Position numbers and translations under genes: made by a program
The notes under the pieces: generated by a model
The model's input: only the letters and a program-made list of their open reading frames with translations
The model's database searches: none
What the model was told of the DNA's origin: nothing
Part shown: positions 1 through 5,760 of the stretch, in pieces
Position numbering within the stretch: the first letter of the stretch is position 1
How the letters are laid out: each line of letters starts with the position of its first letter
Source: JBGTLW01 sp041743835
GTDB lineage: Bacteria > Planctomycetota > Phycisphaerae > Phycisphaerales > Phycisphaeraceae
DNA length: 6,726 nucleotides
Direction: 5' to 3'
NCBI GenBank assembly: GCA_041743835.1
Contig: JBGTLW010000353.1
Location: 1 to 6,726, forward strand

Positions 1-994
1 ATCGGGTGTGGATTGCGACCGGCAGTTGGTGGAGGGGCTCGGCGATGCGACCGACATCCTGACCGCGCTGGTCGGCGCGGCGGGCCTGCCCGCGACGCTG
101 CTCGCGGCCGAGCGGGGCATGAGAATCTGCCTGGCGAACAAGGAAACACTCGTCGCGGCTGGCGGCCTGGTGATGCCCGTGGTGCGTAGGCATGGCGGGG
201 CTGTGCTGCCGGTGGACTCCGAGCATTCAGCGATTTTTCAGTGCCTCGCCAGCAGGTCCCGGTCGGATGCGTCGTCTGCGGCAGCGAATGCGATGCCCCC
301 GGTGGATCAGGTCCGGCGTATTGTGCTGACCGCCTCGGGCGGGCCGTTCCGCGAGGCCGACCGCGCCACCATCGAGCACGCGACACCCGAGCAGGCGCTG
401 CGGCATCCCACCTGGGACATGGGCCAGAAGGTGTCCATCGACTCGGCGACGATGATGAACAAGGCCCTGGAGATCATCGAGGCCCACTGGCTCTTTGGAT
501 TGCCCGCGGAGAAGATCGGCGTGGTGGTCCACCCCGAGTCTGTGGTGCATAGCTTTGTGGAGTTTGTCGATCACTCGGTGCTCGCGCAGCTCGGCCCGCC
601 GGACATGCGGACGCCGATCCAATACGCCCTGACGTACCCTGACAGGTCGGCCGGTTTGAGTCATAGCCTGGATTGGACGCGTCTGAGCCAGCTCAATTTT
701 CATCAGCCGGACTTCGAGCGGTTCCCCGCGCTGCGGCTGGCTTATGATGTCATCGAGCGGGGGGGCACGGCCGGGGCGGTGCTCAATGCCGCCAATGAGG
801 TGGCGGTGGCCGCGTTCCTCGAACGCCGGATCGGCTTCGGGCGTATCGTGGGGCTGGTGGGGGAGGCGTTGCGTGCGGTCCCGTGCGGCCCCGCGGATTC
901 GCTGGAAGCGGTGACCGAGGCCGACCGCCTCGCCCGCGCGTTTGCCCTGGATCGTCTCCACGAGGAGCGGGGCGTGGCCAGTCGTTCTTTGTGA
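1..994 (+). CDS. dxr: 1-deoxy-D-xylulose 5-phosphate reductoisomerase (DXR), 5'-truncated by the window
   Basis: DXR converts 1-deoxy-D-xylulose 5-phosphate to 2-C-methyl-D-erythritol 4-phosphate using NADPH and a divalent metal. This is the first committed step of the MEP isoprenoid pathway, in the cytoplasm. The frame is open from base 2, and the GTG at 8 is an internal valine codon, not the start. By comparison with E. coli DXR about 75-80 N-terminal residues, including the Rossmann nucleotide-binding motif, lie upstream. Counting from base 8, visible family motifs are LANKETLV (42-49), PVDSEHSAIFQ (68-78), LTASGGPF (107-114), SATMMNKALE (146-155) and QLGPPDMRTPI (194-204). D70, E72 and E155 match the E. 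coli metal ligands D150, E152 and E231. S110, H133, S146, N151 and K152 match substrate-binding residues. The region between D70 and E155 is about four residues longer than in E. coli, in an Ala/Ser-rich linker. The stop at 992-994 lies 27 bases before rseP, consistent with co-transcription. Identification is secure. Confidence 0.97.
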   Translation, partial: SGVDCDRQLVEGLGDATDILTALVGAAGLPATLLAAERGMRICLANKETLVAAGGLVMPVVRRHGGAVLPVDSEHSAIFQCLASRSRSDASSAAANAMPPVDQVRRIVLTASGGPFREADRATIEHATPEQALRHPTWDMGQKVSIDSATMMNKALEIIEAHWLFGLPAEKIGVVVHPESVVHSFVEFVDHSVLAQLGPPDMRTPIQYALTYPDRSAGLSHSLDWTRLSQLNFHQPDFERFPALRLAYDVIERGGTAGAVLNAANEVAVAAFLERRIGFGRIVGLVGEALRAVPCGPADSLEAVTEADRLARAFALDRLHEERGVASRSL

Positions 995-1021
995 CCCCAA
1001 CACGGATACAATCCTTCGCCC

Positions 1022-3202
1022 ATGCCTGCATACGACAACACCTATCTCGCGATCGCCGGGCTTGTCCTGGGCTTCAGCTTCCTGATCTTCATCCACGAGC
1101 TGGGTCACTTCGCGGTGGCTAAGTTCGTGGGGATCAAGTGTACGCAGTTTGCCATCGGCTTCGGGCAGGCGATGGTGTCGTACCGCAAGGGCATCGGCGT
1201 GCGCTTCGGCTCCACCGAGGCCGAGTTCGAGCGGCGGATCAAAGCGCACCTGCGCGGCGACAAGCACGTGGTGGCAGACGATGTGTCGATGAAGTCCGAC
1301 ATCCCGATGGTGCAGCGTGATGCCGACGATTTCAACAGCGAGGAGATCGACCGCATCGCCACGCAGCTAGGGCTGGGCGAGACCGAGTACCGCCTCAACT
1401 GGTTGCCGTTGGGTGGTTACGTGAAGATGCTCGGGCAGGAGGACATGGACCCCTCCGCCCGCTCCAACCACCCGCGATCCTTCAACGCCAAATCCGTCGG
1501 TGCCCGCTTCTGGGTGCTCAGTGCCGGCGTCATCATGAACATGATCTTCGGGGCGATCTTCCTGGCGTTGGCGTTCTCGCCCTCGCTGGGTGTGCAGTTC
1601 CCCGCGGCAACCGTGGGCGGCGTGACCCCGGGCAGCCCCGCGGCCATTGCTTATGCTCAGGGGCACGATGACGACCCCGCCTACCGGGGGCTCCGCGCGG
1701 GCGACCGCATCCTCACGGTGAATGGCAAGCCCGCCAAGGACTTCATGGATGTGAAGATCGCCACTGCGCTGGGTAGCCGTGGCTCGGCGGTCGCCTTCGA
1801 GGTCGATCGCGCGGGCGAGGCCCGGCCGCTGGTTTACTCCGTCGTGCCCGTTGCGAACAAGCGAGAGGAGGGCCTGCTCTCGGCTGGCATCGAGATGGGT
1901 TTCACGCTCGATGTGGCTGCGGTGTATGAGGAGAGCGAAGCGTTCACACAGGGCGTGGTGCCCGACACACGTATCACCGCGGTCGATGGCAAACCCGTCG
2001 GCACCGTGAGCGAGTATGTCGCGGCGACATCGGCATCCAAGGGCCAGCCTGTTGAGTTGACCTTCATGCCCTACGACCCGTTGACAGGGGCGCTTATGCC
2101 CGGCGGCGAGCCAAAGATCGCCAAGCTGCTGCCGCTCGCCGAGTTGCAGCGTGATATCGACGGGCTGCGACACCTGGCGGGGTTAAGCCCGCCGATCGGT
2201 GTCACGGCTGTCGTGCCGGGCAGCCCCGCGGAAGCGGCGGGGATGCGGGCTGGCGACCTGCTGGCGCAGTTGGGTGATGCCCGCTGGCCGACGAGCCTGG
2301 AGATGGTGCCGCGATTGGTGGGCGAGGCGGTTGAGCAGGGCAAGGACATCCGCGTCGTGGTGATGCGCGAGGGCGCGTTGGTGGACCTTGGCTCGGTGAA
2401 GCCCAAGAAGAAGCAACTGGGGATCGGCTTTGCGTTGATCCAGCGTCAGGCGATGATCGGCGGCGTGAAGCCGGGCTCCGCCGCGGAGGTGGGCGATCCG
2501 ATCCCCGGCGGGTCGGTGGTGTTGTCGGTGGATGGCCAGCAGGTAGCGGATTGGGCGGACATGCAGCGTGCGATGACCCAGGCTGCGGCATCAGACGCAG
2601 ACGCGGTGACGCTCCGCATCAGGCTCGCGGTCGCTGGCCAACCCGAAGAAACACTGACGATCCCGCTCACCCAGGAGACGCGCGATCAGCTTGCCTCTGC
2701 GGGGTGGTCGCTGCTGCCCGCACCGTTTGGCAGTGCCGGCTTCCGCAACCACCCGGACAAGATCACGCTCAAGGGCGAGGGCATGGTCGATGCGGCGGGC
2801 CTCGGCCTTGAGAAGACCGGGCAGTTCATGGTGCAGACATACCTGACGCTGGTCCGTCTGGTGCAGGGGACCATCCGCATCTCGAATCTGCGTGGCCCGG
2901 TCGGGATCGTCCACGAGGGCACACGCATCAGCCGGGAAGGCCTGCCGTACCTGCTGTTCTTCCTCGGGCTTATCAGCATCAACCTGGCGGTGATCAACTT
3001 CCTGCCGATCCCGATCGTCGATGGCGGGCACATCGTGTTCCTCATCATCGAGAAGCTTAAAGGCTCACCCGTCAGCGGACGTGTGCAGACCTATGCGTCG
3101 CTGGGCGGGCTGGCGGTGATCGGCTTTGTGTTCCTCTCCACGCTCTACTACGACGTGGGACGCCTGGGCGTCACAGACTGGCTCGTCGGCCTCTTCGGCT
3201 AA
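1022..3202 (+). CDS. rseP: RIP metalloprotease RseP (site-2 protease family), enlarged, multi-PDZ
   Basis: This is an inner-membrane zinc protease that cleaves transmembrane segments. In E. coli it acts second in releasing sigma-E from the anti-sigma factor RseA and also clears signal-peptide remnants; the substrate here is unknown. The zinc site is HELGH at residues 25-29 inside the first membrane helix (about 8-30). The third metal ligand is D667 in NFLPIPIVDGG (659-669), matching E. coli D402. Membrane segments are predicted near 8-30, 163-187, 642-670 and 694-712. LPLGGYVKML (128-137) is the conserved membrane-associated loop. At 726 aa it is far longer than E. coli RseP (450 aa). Two regions account for this: a charged insert of about 60 residues (roughly 52-122), and a periplasmic part (about 194-548) with four apparent PDZ-like units instead of two. 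The usual AGPxxN of helix 2 reads AGVIMN (168-173). The ATG at 1022 puts HELGH at the expected depth, but no Shine-Dalgarno is visible. It is probably co-transcribed with dxr, 27 bases upstream. The family call is secure; the PDZ count is my reading. Confidence 0.95.
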   Translation: MPAYDNTYLAIAGLVLGFSFLIFIHELGHFAVAKFVGIKCTQFAIGFGQAMVSYRKGIGVRFGSTEAEFERRIKAHLRGDKHVVADDVSMKSDIPMVQRDADDFNSEEIDRIATQLGLGETEYRLNWLPLGGYVKMLGQEDMDPSARSNHPRSFNAKSVGARFWVLSAGVIMNMIFGAIFLALAFSPSLGVQFPAATVGGVTPGSPAAIAYAQGHDDDPAYRGLRAGDRILTVNGKPAKDFMDVKIATALGSRGSAVAFEVDRAGEARPLVYSVVPVANKREEGLLSAGIEMGFTLDVAAVYEESEAFTQGVVPDTRITAVDGKPVGTVSEYVAATSASKGQPVELTFMPYDPLTGALMPGGEPKIAKLLPLAELQRDIDGLRHLAGLSPPIGVTAVVPGSPAEAAGMRAGDLLAQLGDARWPTSLEMVPRLVGEAVEQGKDIRVVVMREGALVDLGSVKPKKKQLGIGFALIQRQAMIGGVKPGSAAEVGDPIPGGSVVLSVDGQQVADWADMQRAMTQAAASDADAVTLRIRLAVAGQPEETLTIPLTQETRDQLASAGWSLLPAPFGSAGFRNHPDKITLKGEGMVDAAGLGLEKTGQFMVQTYLTLVRLVQGTIRISNLRGPVGIVHEGTRISREGLPYLLFFLGLISINLAVINFLPIPIVDGGHIVFLIIEKLKGSPVSGRVQTYASLGGLAVIGFVFLSTLYYDVGRLGVTDWLVGLFG

Positions 3203-3220
3203 CCCCCCGCACCCGCCCCC

Positions 3221-3247
3221 GGAAACTTCCCCTGGCAAGTTTGCCCG
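3221..3247 (+). repeat. Two units of a degenerate 13-14-bp intergenic repeat
   Basis: Two adjacent units, GGAAACTTCCCCT (3221-3233) and GGCAAGTTTGCCCG (3234-3247), begin 18 bases after the rseP stop codon. Both fit the loose pattern GG-n-AA, about four or five bases containing T, then CCC, and each is nearly self-complementary. The same pattern fills most of the gap after yidC (5658-5740). The two places share the words CCCCCGGAA and CCCCTGGCAA. I do not recognise a named repeat family. The flanking 6-bp arms AAACTT (3223-3228) and AAGTTT (3237-3242) could also pair as a weak hairpin in RNA. Confidence 0.5.
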
Positions 3248-3270
3248 GCTTCGTGTTAAGCCGGATTAAC
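3245..3270. promoter_or_regulatory. GC-rich hairpin overlapping a 16-bp near-perfect palindrome
   Basis: CCGGCTT (3245-3251) and AAGCCGG (3258-3264) form a perfect 7-bp stem with a 6-base loop. Overlapping it, GTTAAGCCGGATTAAC (3255-3270) equals its own reverse complement at 14 of 16 positions. The first could be part of a transcription end after rseP, but no T-run follows, so it is not a classical Rho-independent terminator. The second has the shape of a dimeric repressor operator. It lies about 65 bases upstream of the predicted -10 box of yidC. Both structures are visible directly; either function is inference. Confidence 0.35.
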
Positions 3271-3311
3271 GCAGGCGGCGGGCATTGGCGCGGTACGGCT
3301 GAGGTGATCCG

Positions 3312-3340
3312 GTTACGCCTGTCGGGGGATTCCATATACT
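3312..3340 (+). promoter_or_regulatory. Putative sigma-70-type promoter of yidC
   Basis: TATACT (3335-3340) matches the -10 consensus at five of six positions and stands out in a GC-rich gap. GTTACG (3312-3317), 17 bases upstream, is a weak -35 match (three of six). Transcription would start near 3347, leaving a leader of about 40 bases before the yidC ATG. The 186-base gap from rseP also suggests an independent start. The -35 is poor and the organism's sigma preferences are unknown, so confidence is limited. Confidence 0.4.
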
Positions 3341-3388
3341 GTCCTGCTTCCTCGCGCCCCGTTCACCCACCGGTCTATCACTTAGCCC

Positions 3389-5650
3389 ATGCGTTTAACG
3401 ATCACGCTTATCGCGCTGCTGCTCGGGCTCGCCGTCGTCGGCGGGATGTTCTATCACGCCAGCCAGGACCGGGACCCAGCCGCCACGCCGCGCGTGACGG
3501 ACCAGCCCACCGCCTACGGCCAGACGCAACCGCCTGCCGTCGAGAAAACCCAAGTCCCAACGGCAGACACCCGCGTTCCCGAAACGACAGCCGCCGTCAC
3601 CGAGGATGCGACCCCGGAACTGCCCCCTGAAGCGGCTCCGGAAGCATCCCCAGAAGTCACCAAGGACGTGACCCCTAAGCCCGCGGACGAATCCGGGTTG
3701 TTTGTGTTTGAGGGGCTGCGGATGGCCGAGCCGGAGAGCAGCGGGCTGGTCACGTTCGGCTCGGACGCGTCGCCCGGAGCGGATAAGCCCGGCTTCATGG
3801 CCAAGGTCGTGCTCACGCCATGGGGCGCGGGTGTGCAACGCATCACGCTGGCGGAGTACCGCATGGGGGTTGATGGGGCCTGGGCTGAGGAACCCTACGT
3901 CATCATCGACCACAACAGCGACCGCATCGCGCCATTTGCCGCGAGGCAGATCGTCATCAATGGCTCACCCGTCAACCTTGCCTCGCAGACGCGCTGGCAG
4001 GCGGGCCCGGTCGTGGAGACAGAGGACGGCGCGTCGGTCACGCTGACCGCGCAGATTATCGATGGCAATGAGCAACCGGTGGGGCAGGTCCGCCGAACGT
4101 ATCGCTTGACCAAGGGCAGCTACGACCTGCAACTCGAGCAGGAGTTTGTGAACGAGTCCGGCAGGCAACTCACCGTGGGCTTCCTACAGAACGCGCAGGG
4201 CGACCTGTTCCAGGACCCCGCGGCATACATGGGCGATCGACGCGAGTTTGTTACCGGCTACTTCAACCCGGACTACGACGACAAGCTGCGCATCTACACC
4301 AGCGGCTCCTACATCCACCGCGACAAGGTCATCAGCAAGAAAGCGATCTGGCCCCACCCCAACCTCGGTGATGAGGGCTATGAGCTTGCGTGGGTCGCCT
4401 CGGAGAACCGCTACTTCAGCGTGGTGATCCACCCCAACGTGCCGATCAGCCACACCGAAACCCGGGCGATCCCGTACTTCACCGAGACGTTCCCCACCAT
4501 CGGCGTACTCGTCCACGAGAACACCGGCCGACCCAAGCCCGACAACCAGGCGCTCATGTTCACGCTGGAGCGGCAGGGAGTGGTGCTCGCGCCGGGCGAG
4601 GCGCTGGACCTGAGTGTGGGCATCTACGCGGGGCCACGCAAGAAGCAGGTGCTGACCCAGCCGCCCTACGACTCGCTCTACATGCACCGGCTCGTGCGAT
4701 ACAACATCGGCGGGATGTGCGCGTGGTTCACGTTTCAATGGCTCGCCAACGGGCTGCTGGGGTTCATGCGCCTGATCCACGCGGTGACCTTCGACTGGGG
4801 CATCGCCATCATCGTGCTGGTGATGTGCGTGCGTCTGATCCTGCACCCGATCACCAAGCGGGCGCAGGTCAACATGATGAAGATGGGCAAGCAGATGGCG
4901 GCGCTGCAGCCCGAGATCGAGAAGATCAAGAAGAAGTACAAGGACGACCAGCAGAAGCTCAACGGCGAGATGATGAAGCTCTACCGCGAGAAGGGTGTCA
5001 ACCCCGCGGGTTTCCTTGGCTGTGCGCCCATGATGCTCCAGACGCCGATCTGGATCGCGCTGTATGCCATGCTCTACTTCGCGATTGAGTTGCGGCACGA
5101 GCCCGCGTTCTATGGCGTCTTCCAGGCGATCTCCGGCGGGGGGTGGCACTTCCTGCAAGACCTCTCGGTCTCCGACAACTTCATCCGCTTCATCCCGATG
5201 GAAGAGGATGGCATCTACATCCCGCTCATCAGCGGGTTCCTCGGCCAGGTACGGGCGCTCAACATCCTGCCCCTGATGATGGGGGTGGTCTTCTACATCA
5301 ACCAGAAGCTCACCACCCCGCCCCCGGCCAACGAGCAGCAGGCCCAGCAGCAGAAAATCATGAAGTACATGGTCCTGCTCTTCCCGGTCTTCCTCTACAA
5401 CGCGCCGTCTGGCCTGACACTCTACATCTTCACCTCCACGCTCTTTGGCATCCTCGATGGTTACATGGTCCGCAAGCACATCAAGGAGCAGGAGGCGGCG
5501 GGCACGCTCTTCGACAAGAAGCCCCGCAAGCCCGGCGGCATCATGGACCGCGTCTCCAAAATGATGCAACAAAAACAACTCCAGATGCAACAGGCCCAAC
5601 GCGAAGCACAGAAAAGCGCCCCCAACACCCCCAAGAAACGCAAACGCTAA
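3389..5650 (+). CDS. yidC: Membrane protein insertase YidC
   Basis: YidC inserts and folds inner-membrane proteins, alone or with the Sec translocon. The layout is that of the diderm form. A signal-anchor helix (about 3-22) is followed by a Pro/Glu/Thr-rich linker (about 26-102), then a beta-rich periplasmic P1 domain (about 105-415), then the conserved five-helix insertase core (about 440-695). Core features are FDWGIAIIVLVMCVRLILHP (468-487), where R482 matches the hydrophilic-groove arginine, E. coli R366; a charged cytoplasmic hairpin (about 490-535); NPAGFLGCAPMMLQTPIWIA (538-557); and PSGLTLY (673-679). The tail (708-753) is rich in Lys, Arg and Gln, ends KKRKR, and probably contacts ribosomes. 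At 753 aa it is longer than E. coli YidC (548 aa), through the linker, the tail and an extended periplasmic loop between core helices (about 571-625). No Shine-Dalgarno is seen before the ATG at 3389. A likely promoter lies upstream and mnmE follows after 110 bases, the usual neighbour. Identification is secure. Confidence 0.97.
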   Translation: MRLTITLIALLLGLAVVGGMFYHASQDRDPAATPRVTDQPTAYGQTQPPAVEKTQVPTADTRVPETTAAVTEDATPELPPEAAPEASPEVTKDVTPKPADESGLFVFEGLRMAEPESSGLVTFGSDASPGADKPGFMAKVVLTPWGAGVQRITLAEYRMGVDGAWAEEPYVIIDHNSDRIAPFAARQIVINGSPVNLASQTRWQAGPVVETEDGASVTLTAQIIDGNEQPVGQVRRTYRLTKGSYDLQLEQEFVNESGRQLTVGFLQNAQGDLFQDPAAYMGDRREFVTGYFNPDYDDKLRIYTSGSYIHRDKVISKKAIWPHPNLGDEGYELAWVASENRYFSVVIHPNVPISHTETRAIPYFTETFPTIGVLVHENTGRPKPDNQALMFTLERQGVVLAPGEALDLSVGIYAGPRKKQVLTQPPYDSLYMHRLVRYNIGGMCAWFTFQWLANGLLGFMRLIHAVTFDWGIAIIVLVMCVRLILHPITKRAQVNMMKMGKQMAALQPEIEKIKKKYKDDQQKLNGEMMKLYREKGVNPAGFLGCAPMMLQTPIWIALYAMLYFAIELRHEPAFYGVFQAISGGGWHFLQDLSVSDNFIRFIPMEEDGIYIPLISGFLGQVRALNILPLMMGVVFYINQKLTTPPPANEQQAQQQKIMKYMVLLFPVFLYNAPSGLTLYIFTSTLFGILDGYMVRKHIKEQEAAGTLFDKKPRKPGGIMDRVSKMMQQKQLQMQQAQREAQKSAPNTPKKRKR

Positions 5651-5657
5651 CCCCCCC

Positions 5658-5740
5658 GGAAGTTTCCCCCGGAATCTTTCCGCGGGGAACATGCCCCTGG
5701 CAACGTCCCGCGTGAATGTTTCCCTGCAATATCACCCGCG
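5658..5740 (+). repeat. Degenerate tandem array of a 13-15-bp intergenic repeat
   Basis: About six head-to-tail units fill most of the gap between yidC and mnmE, starting seven bases after the yidC stop. Examples are GGAAGTTTCCCCC (5658-5670), GGAATCTTTCCGCG (5671-5684), GGCAACGTCCCGCG (5699-5712) and TGAATGTTTCCCT (5713-5725). Less similar units occupy 5685-5698 and 5726-5740. Each has the form GG-n-AA, a short T-containing centre, then CCC, and several are small imperfect palindromes. Two further units follow the rseP stop at 3221-3247. The array contains no convincing terminator or promoter. Its role is unknown; candidates are a mobile intergenic repeat, an mRNA 3'-end structure or a protein-binding array. 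Confidence 0.5.
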
Positions 5741-5760
5741 TTATCAGGCAACCGGCCATC

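Noticed and set aside
227..1267. Open frame of 346 codons on the - strand across dxr and the start of rseP
   Set aside because: It spans two well-supported genes on the other strand, has a His/Arg-rich composition and shows no family motif.
1367..2173. Open frame of 268 codons on the - strand inside rseP
   Set aside because: It is an antisense shadow of rseP with no motif of its own.
3203..3232. C-runs after the rseP stop as a - strand G-quadruplex
   Set aside because: There are four runs, but the last loop is eight bases, beyond the usual rule, and the repeat units explain the composition.
3241..3630. Open frame of 129 codons on the + strand through the rseP-yidC gap
   Set aside because: It runs out of frame into the 5' part of yidC, and its Arg/Pro-rich product resembles nothing I know. 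The gap is better explained by repeats and a promoter.
5651..5690. Transcription terminator after yidC
   Set aside because: The small inverted pairs such as GGAA/TTCC have stems of only four or five bases and no T-run follows.
4184..5692. Open frame of 502 codons on the - strand opposite yidC
   Set aside because: It is the complement of a clear yidC. Its product is His/Arg/Leu-rich low-complexity sequence typical of antisense frames in GC-rich DNA, with no recognisable domain.
5143..5715. Open frame of 190 codons on the + strand within yidC and the following gap
   Set aside because: It is a different frame of yidC with an Ala/Pro/His-rich product; yidC itself is unambiguous.
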